Part shown: one piece after another, positions 15,578 through 25,053 of the stretch
Layout: each line of letters starts with the position of its first letter
Position numbering within the stretch: the first letter of the stretch is position 1
Assembly: GCF_032399705.1 (NCBI RefSeq)
Contig: NZ_CP135922.1
Span: forward strand, 1,240,001-1,304,000
Source: Paenibacillus sp. BIC5C1
GTDB lineage: Bacteria; Bacillota; Bacilli; Paenibacillales; Paenibacillaceae
Length of the DNA: 64,000 bases
Direction: 5' to 3'
Notes under the pieces: model-generated
Databases searched by the model: none
Told to the model about the DNA's origin: nothing
Seen by the model: only the letters and a program-made list of their open reading frames with translations
Program-made: the position numbers and the translations under genes

Positions 15578-17579
15578 CCGGGGCATCCTGTTCCAAAATT
15601 TCAGGCAGCATGGATGGATTGGCATTTTGTATCTGCTCACGTTGTTGTTTTCGCTACCGCTCTATATCGGTACAGAGTACCGGGAAGTACCACAGCAGAT
15701 TACGAGCTTGTTCCAGGCGAATGGGGAAGTACAAATTCTGTTTGCCATTACGTTCCCGGTAGCAGCGGGTATTTTTCTGTTCCGATATGTGCAATCCGGT
15801 GCACCTTCGGATATGTTCCACAGTTTGCCGCTGCGCCGCAAACATCTGTTAACCGTTAATTTGTTGACAGGATTTATTATGATCCTGCTTCCGATCTGGA
15901 TAACGACTGCCATTACAGGCTGGGTGTGGGCTGTTTTGGATCAACCCGCATTTATATTCGGAGGTAGTTCAATCTGGATGTGGGGCCTCAGTATGAGCAT
16001 CTACTCGCTGTTTATGTTCATGCTGACCGTGGTGGTAGGCATGTGCATTGGACAGTCCGTGTTGCAAGGGCTCACCGTTTATGCGCTCCTACTGTTGCCT
16101 GTTGTTGTATGGTTCATTTTTTCCTTACATCTTCAACATTACCTGCTTGGATATCCCTACGATGATATTGGGCGAAATGCACAAAATATATCTTTACTGC
16201 TTCGCATGGGTTCGATTAGTGGAGCTCCTGTGATCGGTTGGGAACTTATTATTTATACCATATTGACATTGATGTTCATTCTGTTGTCTTACGTATTCTA
16301 TGCGAAGAGACAGGTGGAATCTGCTACCCAAGCGGTGACATTTACTGTTGTTAAACCCATATTCCGATTTGGTTTGATGTTTACGCTGGTTTTAATTAGC
16401 GGAGCCTACTTCACCATTATTGCTCCAAGAGGATCATCGGGGTGGGGAATTTTCGGATATATCCTCGGTGGAGTTGTCGGTTATATTGTAGCCGAGATGA
16501 TTATTCGCAAGACGTGGTTGATTTGGAGCGGCAAGCTGCTGCCCAAGATGGCTTTATATGGTATCGTGGCCGGGTTGATTTTGTACGTCCCTGTTGCCAG
16601 TTGGAATGGATATGCTGCACGAGTGCCTGAGTTGAAGAAGGTTAACAGTATCAAGCTTGGTGGAGAGAGATACACTTATACTAACGGTGTCTCATCGAAA
16701 ATGGATGACGATCCTTTCTATTCAAGTGATCCTGAATATATGAAAGCCGTTATTGCTCTTCATCAGAAGATCGTGGATTCTGATCTGTCTTTGCTGAATG
16801 ATCCCATCAATCCTGGTATGCGTAATGACGAGTATGTGTTTATTAATTACAAGCTGGATAACGGCAAGGTGATGAAACGCAAATATTACATTCCGGAAGC
16901 CGATTTCCGTGAGGACTTAATAGCCTTGAAGCAGTCTCGAGATTATAAAAAATTTACTTACGATACCTATAAGCTGGAAGAGGATGCACTGAGTATCGGA
17001 ATACGTTCCTCCATTAGTTCGTATCGTAAGGTTTACATTAGTAACCCGGAGCAAGTCCGTGAATTCAAGGAACTTCTGAGTCAGGACATCATGGATCAGA
17101 CTTACGAGGAACAACGCTCTCCGTGGCAGTCCTTTGCGAACGCGGAAATCAACCAAGATTCCTCATTCGAGAATCCATCTCAGCCCAAGGAAATGTCGTA
17201 CTTTGAGATAAAACCGAGTTACGACCGGGTTTTGGGCTGGTTGAAAGAAAATAAATATTATGAACAGCTGGACTTTCCTACGGAAGAAGTGGCTTCTGCA
17301 CAGTTTGTGAAGCAGGAGATCAACAGTCCTGGAAATCCTCAGTTTGTATATCCTCAGTCAGAATATGTGGACGGGAATGTCAACGGCAACAAGCAAGTCG
17401 CTACTAAAAATAAAAAAATCATTAGCGACCTGCTCAAGCGTCAAAGGTCCGCTTATCAGACAGAGAAAGATACCCTGTATCAGATCAAATTGAATGTCAC
17501 CCGCGGGGAGAACATCTACATGATCCTGAAAGAAGAAGACCTTACAGAAGAGATGAAAGCCATCCTGGCCGGACAGTAA
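15552..17579 (+). CDS. ABC-2-type permease with large extracytoplasmic/C-terminal domain
   Basis: About 675 residues. The first 370 hold roughly ten hydrophobic segments of an ABC-2 permease (ILYLLTLLFSLPLYIG, LFRYVQSGAPSDMFHSLPLRR). After the last membrane segment (near 345-360) comes a polar domain of about 310 residues rich in Lys, Tyr and Asp (DUF6449-like). Its function is unknown to me. Start: ATG 15552 has GGAGG at 15538-15542, and the longer frame from 15531 lacks a site. The start overlaps the ATPase gene, indicating coupling. A strong terminator follows at 17737. Confidence 0.88.
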   Translation: MIFNRLFCNRGILFQNFRQHGWIGILYLLTLLFSLPLYIGTEYREVPQQITSLFQANGEVQILFAITFPVAAGIFLFRYVQSGAPSDMFHSLPLRRKHLLTVNLLTGFIMILLPIWITTAITGWVWAVLDQPAFIFGGSSIWMWGLSMSIYSLFMFMLTVVVGMCIGQSVLQGLTVYALLLLPVVVWFIFSLHLQHYLLGYPYDDIGRNAQNISLLLRMGSISGAPVIGWELIIYTILTLMFILLSYVFYAKRQVESATQAVTFTVVKPIFRFGLMFTLVLISGAYFTIIAPRGSSGWGIFGYILGGVVGYIVAEMIIRKTWLIWSGKLLPKMALYGIVAGLILYVPVASWNGYAARVPELKKVNSIKLGGERYTYTNGVSSKMDDDPFYSSDPEYMKAVIALHQKIVDSDLSLLNDPINPGMRNDEYVFINYKLDNGKVMKRKYYIPEADFREDLIALKQSRDYKKFTYDTYKLEEDALSIGIRSSISSYRKVYISNPEQVREFKELLSQDIMDQTYEEQRSPWQSFANAEINQDSSFENPSQPKEMSYFEIKPSYDRVLGWLKENKYYEQLDFPTEEVASAQFVKQEINSPGNPQFVYPQSEYVDGNVNGNKQVATKNKKIISDLLKRQRSAYQTEKDTLYQIKLNVTRGENIYMILKEEDLTEEMKAILAGQ

Positions 17580-17736
17580 TATCATTTGCAAGCGGGAAGG
17601 GTTCTCCCGGTAAATATGCTGATTTCTCGATCTGACTTGACCAGAATACAAGTATGGAATATATTAGAAAAAGGTAATGATTCGATTCGAAATAATGATC
17701 ATTTCGGCGAATCCCATATGGACGGCTTATGAGGGA

Positions 17737-17785
17737 AGCACCCGTAAGAGCAGGCAATACGCCTGACTTGCGGGTGCTTTTTTTT
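17737..17785 (+). terminator. Rho-independent terminator of the GntR/ABC cassette
   Basis: AGCACCCG...AAG..CAGGC pairs with GCCTG..CTT.CGGGTGCT, closed by a 5-base loop and followed by nine T residues. Confidence 0.92.
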
Positions 17786-17887
17786 GTTTTAGTCAAGATT
17801 TATTCATTCAGGGATCGTAATCGAATCACCGCACAGATACTCCAGCAGGTTCTAACTATCAATTCATATTGAAGGGAGCAGAAGAGA

Positions 17888-18919
17888 ATGCAAACTGGAA
17901 TTTTGGAGGGGAAGGAAAATAATCAGGCGGGTCTTTGTTCATGTTCAGTGCAAGCCAGGCAAAGCCACTTAAATGAGGGAAATGAAGGCAAGCAACAAAT
18001 TATGAACCCATACCATATGAGGAGCATGAAGAATCATAGTTTCATGAGCAAACTGAGTAATCGATACGGGGCGCGCCCTAACCTTCGCGCTAACGTATGG
18101 ACCCGTATGAGCCTGGGACTCATCATCATATTCAGTATGAGTGTGATGTATTATTCCTCCACTGCTGAAGCAGCGGGCCCTGAGCTTGGCGTAACAGCCC
18201 AGAAGGCGTGGGAAACCGTGCTGAGCAAGGCCGATTCGCAGACCAAGTTGTCCCTGCAACGAGCGTACGAGAACGTTAGTAACTGGACGACGCAGGAACA
18301 AGCTTGGGAACAAAAGACAAAGACCATTCATGCCGCCAATACCAAGGATCTTGAACAACTACGTGTAAGTATAAGGCAAATCGATGATGCAAAGATCGGG
18401 GGTCTAAATGAAAAGGTAAAACAAACCGAGGCACGGTATGAGTCTTTGTTTGCCTTGTACAGTTCAGTGAATAAGCAGCTCGATGCCGCCAAAGCGATCA
18501 AAAACAAGGAATGGAGTGCGGCTATTCGCACCCAAGCGGATACGTTGAAACCAGTTGTTCAGCTTGCCCGACAAGACATTCGTCTCAAGAAAAAGGAGCT
18601 TGCCGAAGCCCGTAAACGAAAGAGCACAGAAGTGAAACGGTTGCGTACTTTACTGGCTGGAGCTGATCCGGTGAAGAAGCAGATTCAAACGGGCAAAAAG
18701 CAGGCGAGCCTGTCGAGAGAGCGATATTCAAACGCGTTGCAGCAGTTCAAACAGAGCACAAAACTAGGCCAGTCATCACGCGTATTAAGCTCGTTGAACT
18801 CCTTATCCGCAGCAGCAGAGAAATGGGCAGGTTCCAAACAACATATCTATACACTGGAACAGAAGGTAAGTGCTACCTACGCTAAAGTCAGACAGGAATT
18901 GACCAAGAGACCTAAATAA
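17888..18919 (+). CDS. Exported coiled-coil protein of unknown function
   Basis: A frame of 343 residues. Residues about 74-97 (MSLGLIIIFSMSVMYYSST followed by AEAAG) look like a signal peptide core with an AEA-type cleavage site. The rest is almost entirely charged alpha-helix, with heptad-like runs such as LRVSIRQIDDAKIGGLNEK and LARQDIRLKKKELAEARKRK. A signal peptide starting 73 residues in is odd. The true start may be internal, at ATG 18026, 18044 or 18107, though none has a good ribosome site. ATG 17888 has GGGAG about 10 bases upstream. The protein is probably a secreted helical protein; no enzyme motif is seen. nikR follows on the same strand. Confidence 0.7.
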   Translation: MQTGILEGKENNQAGLCSCSVQARQSHLNEGNEGKQQIMNPYHMRSMKNHSFMSKLSNRYGARPNLRANVWTRMSLGLIIIFSMSVMYYSSTAEAAGPELGVTAQKAWETVLSKADSQTKLSLQRAYENVSNWTTQEQAWEQKTKTIHAANTKDLEQLRVSIRQIDDAKIGGLNEKVKQTEARYESLFALYSSVNKQLDAAKAIKNKEWSAAIRTQADTLKPVVQLARQDIRLKKKELAEARKRKSTEVKRLRTLLAGADPVKKQIQTGKKQASLSRERYSNALQQFKQSTKLGQSSRVLSSLNSLSAAAEKWAGSKQHIYTLEQKVSATYAKVRQELTKRPK

Positions 18920-19027
18920 AAGTGGGCTACATTAACCCTTTTGCCACTACCGAGAAACAACAGTATAGTCGATGAGAAGACAGGACTGTGGTACACTCGA
19001 AGCAAACGAGGCGGCAGGAGGATATGA

Positions 19028-19504
19028 ATGGCAGACAAAGAAGATTTGACCCGGTTTGGTGTGGCATTTCCCACGCCTCTGATCGAACAGTTTGACAGCT
19101 ACATCGAAGAGCAGGGATACAAAAATCGTTCGGAAGCTTTCCGTGACTTGGTCCGTAAAACATTGCTGGAGCCCTCTGCATTGCATTCCGAGCAGGATGT
19201 AGCTGGAACCATTGTGATGGTATATGACCACCATATCAGTGATCTTCCCATTCGATTAATGGAGCTGCAGCACGAGGCACACCATGACATCATCTCCAAT
19301 ATGCATGTGCACCTGAACCATGATCAGTGTCTGGAGGTCATTGCGGTACGGGGCAACCTAGGACGATTGCGTCATCTGCATCAGCAGATCCAGGTTCAAA
19401 AAGGAGTACTGTATGCAGAGTTGTCCGTAACGTATGTGGACGAGCTCAACAAAATGGCAAGCCACCACCATCCTCACCATTCTCCTGATTCTTCAATGGA
19501 TTAA
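19028..19504 (+). CDS. nikR: Nickel-responsive regulator NikR
   Basis: A 158-residue protein. The N-terminal ribbon-helix-helix (DLTRFGVAFPTPLIEQFDSY and YKNRSEAFRDLVRK) joins an ACT-like nickel domain. Metal ligands are visible: His in VMVYDHH, the pair HVH in ISNMHVHLNH, and Cys in DQCLEV. NikR binds operators when loaded with nickel and represses uptake. The tail is His-rich (SHHHPHHSPDSS). It lies just before the nickel import operon and has its own terminator, so it is a separate transcript. Confidence 0.94.
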   Translation: MADKEDLTRFGVAFPTPLIEQFDSYIEEQGYKNRSEAFRDLVRKTLLEPSALHSEQDVAGTIVMVYDHHISDLPIRLMELQHEAHHDIISNMHVHLNHDQCLEVIAVRGNLGRLRHLHQQIQVQKGVLYAELSVTYVDELNKMASHHHPHHSPDSSMD

Positions 19505-19565
19505 ATGTCAAAATGTTAATAACCGATTCATTGGCTTTAGCCGACTCTTTCCTTAGCACGTATTT

Positions 19566-19615
19566 AGAACAACAGATGATTGGTCCAATACCGATAATCT
19601 GTTGTTCTTTTGTTT
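19566..19615 (+). terminator. Rho-independent terminator after nikR
   Basis: AGAACAACAGAT pairs with ATCTGTTGTTCT around an 18-20-base loop, followed by a T-rich tract. Confidence 0.85.
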
Positions 19616-19720
19616 TGTTATAATACCTAACTTCAAATGGTGGATCATCTATTTACAGCTCTATTAATCTCATTTAAATTCCCTGTAAATGAAAATAAAT
19701 GGATTTTGAAGTTAAGTTTG

Positions 19721-19751
19721 TTGACACAACAAATCTGATTTGTGCTACAAT
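19721..19751 (+). promoter_or_regulatory. nikA promoter with an internal palindrome
   Basis: TTGACA (19721-19726) and TACAAT (19746-19751) are separated by 19 bases. The 15-base palindrome ACAAATCTGATTTGT (19729-19743) lies between them. A longer-range inverted repeat TAACTTCAAA (19628-19637) / TTTGAAGTTA (19705-19714) lies upstream. Either could be a NikR operator; neither matches the E. coli NikR half-sites, so assignment is inference. Confidence 0.55.
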
Positions 19752-19811
19752 TTTCAAAAAAAGTAACACGGAATTGGATTGAAACGAAAAACTAGAGGGG
19801 GAACAACGTAA

Positions 19812-21455
19812 ATGCGCGGATTTTCATGGGGGAAACGATCGGTTAGAGCGGGATTAGGCATTTTACTTATGTGTACAGTTGGGTTGTCGGGATGTACACA
19901 GGGGACATCCTCAACAGAGAGCGTCCATCAGGCGGCGACTTCTCTTCCAAAAGACGAATTGGTGCTGGCCGTTGGCACGGAACCGGAAGGCGGATTTGAT
20001 CCCACTACGGGCTGGGGACAGTACGGCTCGCCGCTCTTTCAGAGCACTTTGCTGAAAAGGGATGCCAAGCTCCAACTGGTCAATGATCTGGCGACAGAGC
20101 ATTCCGTCAGTGAAGATGGGCTGACTTGGACCGTCACACTTCGGGATGATGTAAAGTTCTCCGATGGTGAGCCACTGACGGCTGAAGATGTCAGGTTTAC
20201 GTTTGAAACGGCTGCCAAGAGCGGTTCGGTCATCGATCTGACCAATATGGCTGATGTGGAAGCACCGGATACAACTACTGTCGTCTTTACATTGAAGTCG
20301 CCGCAGTCCACGTTTATCAGTCTTCTGACGACACTCGGTATTGTGCCTGAGCACGCCTATGGTCCTGATTATGCCGAGCATCCGGTTGGGTCTGGTCCAT
20401 ACAAGCTGGTGCAGTGGGATAAGGGGCAGCAGGCGATCGTCGAGGCTAACGAACAATATTACGGGAAAAAATCCACATTCCATAAACTTACATTTCTCTA
20501 TCTGGATGAGGATGCAGCATTTGCGGCGGCGCAGGCCGGTACTGTCGATATCGCAGCTATCCCGGCGGCATTCAGCAAGCAGCAGGTAAGTGGCATGAAG
20601 CTTGAATCAGTGAAAACAGTGGATAACCGGGGCATCATGTTCCCGATGCAACCCGCAGGTGCGAAGTCTGGTGACGGCCTGCCGGCAGGCAATGATGTTA
20701 CATCCGACATCTCCATTCGTAAAGCGGTAAATGTCGCGATTAATCGCACTGCATTGGTGGAGGGGGTACTGGAGGGGCGTGGTCGTCCGGCCTACTCGGT
20801 CAGCGACGATCTGCCGTGGAGTAATCCGGATTCTGTATTTGCAGATGCGAATCCGGATGAAGCGAAGCAGATTCTGGCTGATGGCGGCTGGGTGGACACA
20901 GATGGTGATGGAATTGTGGAAAAGAACGGCACGAAGGCTGAGTTCAATCTGCTTTATTTTGCAGGGGATCTAACTAGACAATCTCTGGCACTGGCTGCTG
21001 CGGATATGGTGGCCCAGGCAGGGATCAAGGTCAATGTAGAGGGGAAGAGCCGGGAAGAGACGAAAAAGCTGGCCTATACTAATGCCGTATTATTCGGGTG
21101 GGGCAGTCATGATCCGCTTGAGACATACAACCTCTACAGTAGTACCCATAAAGGGGAAGGTTACTACAACACTGGATTGTACAGCAATCCAGCTGTGGAC
21201 CACTGGATGCAACAAGCTCTCCAAGCGACAACGGAAGAAGAGGCACTGCCCTTCTGGCAGAAAGCGGAGTGGGACGGATCGACAGGATTCAGCTACCAGG
21301 GCGATGCGCCATGGGCATGGCTGGTGAACATTGATCATCTGTATCTGGTGAAGAATGGTCTAAATATCGGTGAACAGCAGATCCATCCACATGGTCATGG
21401 GTGGCCGGTGACATCCAATCTGGAAGAATGGTCATGGGATGCAGAATCGAAATAG
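19812..21455 (+). CDS. nikA: Nickel ABC transporter substrate-binding lipoprotein (NikA-like)
   Basis: A 547-residue family-5 (peptide/nickel) binding protein. The signal peptide ends in the lipobox LSGC (near residue 28). LVLAVGTEPEGGFDPTTGWG and DLATEHSVSEDGLTWTVTL are typical of NikA-like proteins, as is HPVGSGPYKLVQW. A C-terminal HPHGHGW could contribute metal ligands. It heads a five-gene operon with two permeases and two ATPases directly after nikR, which supports nickel over peptides. Metal could be delivered as a chelate. Confidence 0.88.
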   Translation: MRGFSWGKRSVRAGLGILLMCTVGLSGCTQGTSSTESVHQAATSLPKDELVLAVGTEPEGGFDPTTGWGQYGSPLFQSTLLKRDAKLQLVNDLATEHSVSEDGLTWTVTLRDDVKFSDGEPLTAEDVRFTFETAAKSGSVIDLTNMADVEAPDTTTVVFTLKSPQSTFISLLTTLGIVPEHAYGPDYAEHPVGSGPYKLVQWDKGQQAIVEANEQYYGKKSTFHKLTFLYLDEDAAFAAAQAGTVDIAAIPAAFSKQQVSGMKLESVKTVDNRGIMFPMQPAGAKSGDGLPAGNDVTSDISIRKAVNVAINRTALVEGVLEGRGRPAYSVSDDLPWSNPDSVFADANPDEAKQILADGGWVDTDGDGIVEKNGTKAEFNLLYFAGDLTRQSLALAAADMVAQAGIKVNVEGKSREETKKLAYTNAVLFGWGSHDPLETYNLYSSTHKGEGYYNTGLYSNPAVDHWMQQALQATTEEEALPFWQKAEWDGSTGFSYQGDAPWAWLVNIDHLYLVKNGLNIGEQQIHPHGHGWPVTSNLEEWSWDAESK

Positions 21456-21496
21456 AAACGCTGCGGTAGCTTTAGCCTGAATTGGGGAGAGATTGG

Positions 21497-22492
21497 ATGG
21501 AGGACAGGATGGGATGGGTCAGATTTGTCGGATTTAAAATGCTGCGGCTGTTATCTTTGCTGGCAGGAGTCAGCGTGGTGTCGTTTATATTAATGCAGTT
21601 CTCTCCGGTGGACCCGGTGGAGGCCTACATTGGTGGAGATATGATCAGGGTGAGCGCAGAACAGCGCAGTCTTATTGAGGATCGCTGGGGACTCAATGAT
21701 TCACCCGTAGAACGGCTGCTTACTTGGGGGCAGGCACTAGTCCAAGGCGATCTGGGAACATCGATGATCTATAGGCAGCCGGTTGCGGACATCATCCAGG
21801 AACGATTCATGAATTCTGTCGCTCTTATGGCGGTGGCTTGGGCGTTATCCGGTCTGATTGGATTCGGTCTGGGTGTTGTTGCTGGCATGAAACGGGACTC
21901 GCGACTGGATCGTCTGATCTGTTGGTACTGTTACACACTGGCTTCCACTCCGGTATTCTGGATCGCGCTGTTACTGCTTATGGTATTCGGTGTATGGCTT
22001 GGCTGGCTGCCAATCGGACTTGGTGTACCTGCGGGTATGGCAGCAGATCAAGTGACATGGGGAGATCGGGCCATGCACATGATTCTGCCTGCGTTGACGT
22101 TGAGTCTGACGGGCGTAGCCGCTATTGCCTTACATACCCGGCAGAAGCTCGTGGATGTGCTGGACTCGGATTATATTCTTTTTGCGAGGGCACGAGGTGA
22201 GCGAGGTGTTCAACTGTTTCGTCGCCATGGGTTCAGGCATGTGGTACTGCCAGCTTTGACGCTGCAATTTGCTTCATTTAGTGAATTGTTCGGTGGAGCT
22301 GTGCTCGCGGAGCAAGTGTTTTCCTATCCCGGATTGGGTCAAGCAACGGTCCAGGCGGGATTGCGCGGTGATGTGCCGCTGCTGCTGGGACTTGTGCTGT
22401 GCAGTGCGATATTTGTGTTTACAGGCAATATGTTGGCCGATATTCTATACCGTATCATTGATCCGCGCATGAAGGAGGAGGCTATAGGATGA
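21497..22492 (+). CDS. nikB: Nickel ABC transporter permease NikB-like
   Basis: A 331-residue permease with six hydrophobic segments. LMQFSPVDPVEAYIGGDMI follows the first segment, and the EAA-type loop ARARGERGVQLFRRHGFRHV identifies the OppB/NikB family. Start: ATG 21497 follows GGGGAGA with 7-base spacing; the longer frame begins at a TTG inside the ribosome site. The stop overlaps the nikC start as ATGA. Confidence 0.92.
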   Translation: MEDRMGWVRFVGFKMLRLLSLLAGVSVVSFILMQFSPVDPVEAYIGGDMIRVSAEQRSLIEDRWGLNDSPVERLLTWGQALVQGDLGTSMIYRQPVADIIQERFMNSVALMAVAWALSGLIGFGLGVVAGMKRDSRLDRLICWYCYTLASTPVFWIALLLLMVFGVWLGWLPIGLGVPAGMAADQVTWGDRAMHMILPALTLSLTGVAAIALHTRQKLVDVLDSDYILFARARGERGVQLFRRHGFRHVVLPALTLQFASFSELFGGAVLAEQVFSYPGLGQATVQAGLRGDVPLLLGLVLCSAIFVFTGNMLADILYRIIDPRMKEEAIG

Positions 22493-23472
22493 AACAGACA
22501 TTGGAACGTCCCTCCCGGCCTGCAGTTCAGACTGCACAGCATCCGAAAGTTAACTCTCCCAAAAGTGAAGCGGGGAACAAGAGAAATTGGAGGCGAGTAC
22601 ATCCACGTACTCATGGTGGGAAAGGTTATTCAGGTGGCAGTAATCCTCGTTTCCGTAATCCGCGCAAATGGGCGATGATCTGGGGTGGCCTGGCTGTGAT
22701 GTGGATTGCCATCGTGTGGCTGACAGGCAGACTGCTTCCGGCAGAATCGACGCTGACCTCCTTAATGGATCGGAATCTGGCTCCAGCCTGGGCACATCCT
22801 TTTGGTACGGATTGGCTGGGAAGAGATATGTTCATGCGCACATTAAAAGGTTTAGCAACGAGCATTCAAGTGGGGTTAATGGCGGCTTGTGGCGGCGGAC
22901 TTATCGCGCTATTGCTGGGGCTCGCTGCTGCTTCAGGGAAGGCTGCGGACCGGGTCATTTCATGGATTATTGACCTCTTCCTGAGTGTTCCTCACTTGGT
23001 GTCGCTGGTAATGTTGGCTTTTGTGTTCGGTGGAGGTTTGCCTGGGGTGGCATTAGCGATTGCTCTGACCCATTGGCCGAATCTGGCCCGCATTGTACGG
23101 GCAGAGATGATTCAGCTGAGATCAGCAGAGTATATTCACATCTCACGCAGATTGGGTCATTCACGAATGCGTATTGCGGTGCGACACATGCTCCCCCATC
23201 TGATCCCGCAGCTGTTCGTGGGAGTGCTGCTGATCTTCCCTCATGCCATTCTGCATGAGGCAGCGATTACGTTTCTGGGGCTGGGGCTGTCGCCGCAGCA
23301 GCCAGCGATCGGTATTATTTTATCAGAGTCGATGAGATATTTATCTGCAGGAATGTGGTGGTTGGCTTTTTTCCCAGGTTTCGCATTGTTGTTGGTCGTT
23401 CGTGCATTTGATGTGTTGGGCAGTAGTCTGAAGACATTAACGGGAACTGGCAGTTCAAGGGAGGTGGTGTAG
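22489..23472 (+). CDS. nikC: Nickel ABC transporter permease NikC-like
   Basis: A 327-residue permease. An unusual polar, basic N-terminal extension of about 60 residues (rich in Pro, Arg, Lys and Gly) precedes the first membrane segment. GTDWLGRDMFMRTLKG is the classic NikC/DppC sequence after that segment, and SRRLGHSRMRIAVRHMLPHL is the EAA loop. AITFLGLGLSPQQPAIG completes the family pattern. It overlaps nikB by 4 bases and pairs with it as the membrane channel. Confidence 0.92.
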   Translation: MKQTLERPSRPAVQTAQHPKVNSPKSEAGNKRNWRRVHPRTHGGKGYSGGSNPRFRNPRKWAMIWGGLAVMWIAIVWLTGRLLPAESTLTSLMDRNLAPAWAHPFGTDWLGRDMFMRTLKGLATSIQVGLMAACGGGLIALLLGLAAASGKAADRVISWIIDLFLSVPHLVSLVMLAFVFGGGLPGVALAIALTHWPNLARIVRAEMIQLRSAEYIHISRRLGHSRMRIAVRHMLPHLIPQLFVGVLLIFPHAILHEAAITFLGLGLSPQQPAIGIILSESMRYLSAGMWWLAFFPGFALLLVVRAFDVLGSSLKTLTGTGSSREVV

Positions 23473-23475
23473 ACA

Positions 23476-24432
23476 ATGGCTCTTCTTGAAGTAGAGGGAG
23501 TGTCGGTTTCGTTCCGGCGTGCTCGAGGATGGTTTGGGCACGAGGAGACCCATGTTATTCAGGATCTGAATCTGACTGTGAATGAAGGGGAGATTGTCGC
23601 CGTCGTAGGGGCAAGTGGATCAGGCAAAAGTGTGCTGGCGCAGGCGATCATGGGCATTCTTCCTGCCAATGCGACGATAGAAGGTCGAATTAGCTATGCA
23701 GGCGAACCCTTGACCATGGACCGGCAGCTTCATCTGCGCGGCAATGAACTGGTGTACATTCCGCAATCGGTCAATTATTTGGACCCGTTGTTGAAGGTGG
23801 GCAGGCAGGTTCAACCTGTAAGCCAAAAGACAGGGCGCAAGCACGGATCGACGCTCCGATCCACGATGCACAAGGCAGAGCAGGAACTGACGGGACGTTA
23901 TGGATTGCCACATGGCACGACGGGTAAATATCCGTTTGAACTGTCAGGTGGTATGGCTCGGCGGGTGTTGATGGCAACGGCCACCTCGGGCGATCCGAAA
24001 CTCATTATTGCAGATGAGCCCACACCTGGCATCCATCCCGAAGTGCTGGCTGAAACGATGAAGCAATTTAGACAACTGGCCAATGAAGGCGTCGGCATCC
24101 TTTGGATTACCCATGATATTACGACTGCTTTGACGGCAGCAGACCGCATATCCGTATTTTACGCAGGCTCCAATGTGGAGACGGCACAGGCATGTGATTT
24201 TACAGGTAAGGGCGAAAAATTAAGACATCCATACACGAAGGCACTTTGGAATGCGTTGCCGCAAAATGAATTTCAACCTCTGTCTGGTACCCAGCCTGAA
24301 ACAGGTCGGCAGCAGGTAGGCGGATGCTCATTTGCACCACGCTGCATTGGAGCAACCATGGTTTGCACGAGTGAACGTCCTGAGCTGCGCAAGTTCCGCG
24401 ACGGGGAAGTGAGGTGCATTCATGCCACTTGA
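23476..24432 (+). CDS. nikD: Nickel ABC transporter ATPase NikD-like
   Basis: A 318-residue ATPase. Walker A is GASGSGKSVL (near residue 45), the signature is the variant LSGGMARRVLM, and Walker B is LIIADEPTPGIHPE. The C-terminal segment CSFAPRCIGATMVCTSERPELRK carries the Cys cluster typical of Opp/Nik ATPases. The signature Met-Ala in place of the usual Gln matches several NikD proteins. It lies 3 bases after nikC and overlaps nikE. Confidence 0.9.
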   Translation: MALLEVEGVSVSFRRARGWFGHEETHVIQDLNLTVNEGEIVAVVGASGSGKSVLAQAIMGILPANATIEGRISYAGEPLTMDRQLHLRGNELVYIPQSVNYLDPLLKVGRQVQPVSQKTGRKHGSTLRSTMHKAEQELTGRYGLPHGTTGKYPFELSGGMARRVLMATATSGDPKLIIADEPTPGIHPEVLAETMKQFRQLANEGVGILWITHDITTALTAADRISVFYAGSNVETAQACDFTGKGEKLRHPYTKALWNALPQNEFQPLSGTQPETGRQQVGGCSFAPRCIGATMVCTSERPELRKFRDGEVRCIHAT

Positions 24433-25024
24433 AGCTAGAAAGACAGGGTATCGCTATGGTAAGGACGCTTGGGTATTTCAGGATATAAGTATGGAAGTAC
24501 AGCAGGGGGAAGTTGTTGGCTTGTGGGGGCCCAGTGGATGTGGAAAAACAAGTCTTGGGCGTATCCTTGCAGGGTATGTGGAACCGTTGGCAGGTCAAGT
24601 GCTGCTGGATGGGAAGCCGCTTCCCAAAGCCGGAGTCTGTCCGGTTCAGCTTGTATTCCAGCATCCGGAGAAAGCGGTGAATCCGCGGTGGCGGATGCGC
24701 CGTGTCTTGAAGGAAGCGGCAATCGAGGACCAGGAGCTGCTCAATGACTTGGGTATCCGGATGAATTGGCTGGATCGCAGGCCCGGTGAGTTGTCAGGCG
24801 GAGAATTGCAACGATTCTGCGTTGCACGTGCACTCGGCACAGCAACTCGCTACGTGATCGCTGATGAGATGACCACCATGCTGGATGCGATCACACAAGC
24901 CCAGATCTGGCATACGGTGATGAATATCGCGCGTCAGCGCAGCCTGGGATTGCTGATCATCAGCCATGATCGGGAGTTGCTGCACAGGTTATGCGATCGG
25001 ATTGTGCAGATGCCAACTTCATAG
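24422..25024 (+). CDS. nikE: Nickel ABC transporter ATPase NikE-like (short)
   Basis: A 200-residue ATPase with intact Walker A (GPSGCGKTSLGR), signature LSGGELQRFCVARAL and a Walker B-like YVIADEMTTMLD in which the usual Pro is Met. It ends right after the H-loop (IISHDRELLHRL). The protein is therefore about 50 residues shorter than typical NikE, lacking the C-terminal extension, while all nucleotide-binding parts are present. It completes the nikABCDE set and is followed by a terminator. Confidence 0.88.
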   Translation: MPLEARKTGYRYGKDAWVFQDISMEVQQGEVVGLWGPSGCGKTSLGRILAGYVEPLAGQVLLDGKPLPKAGVCPVQLVFQHPEKAVNPRWRMRRVLKEAAIEDQELLNDLGIRMNWLDRRPGELSGGELQRFCVARALGTATRYVIADEMTTMLDAITQAQIWHTVMNIARQRSLGLLIISHDRELLHRLCDRIVQMPTS

Positions 25025-25053
25025 TTTACGGCGTATAAACCGTTTTACAATTT

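Noticed and set aside
24422..25024. NikE-like gene considered as a truncated pseudogene
   Set aside because: All nucleotide-binding motifs are intact and the frame is clean; only the C-terminal extension is missing, which is compatible with function.
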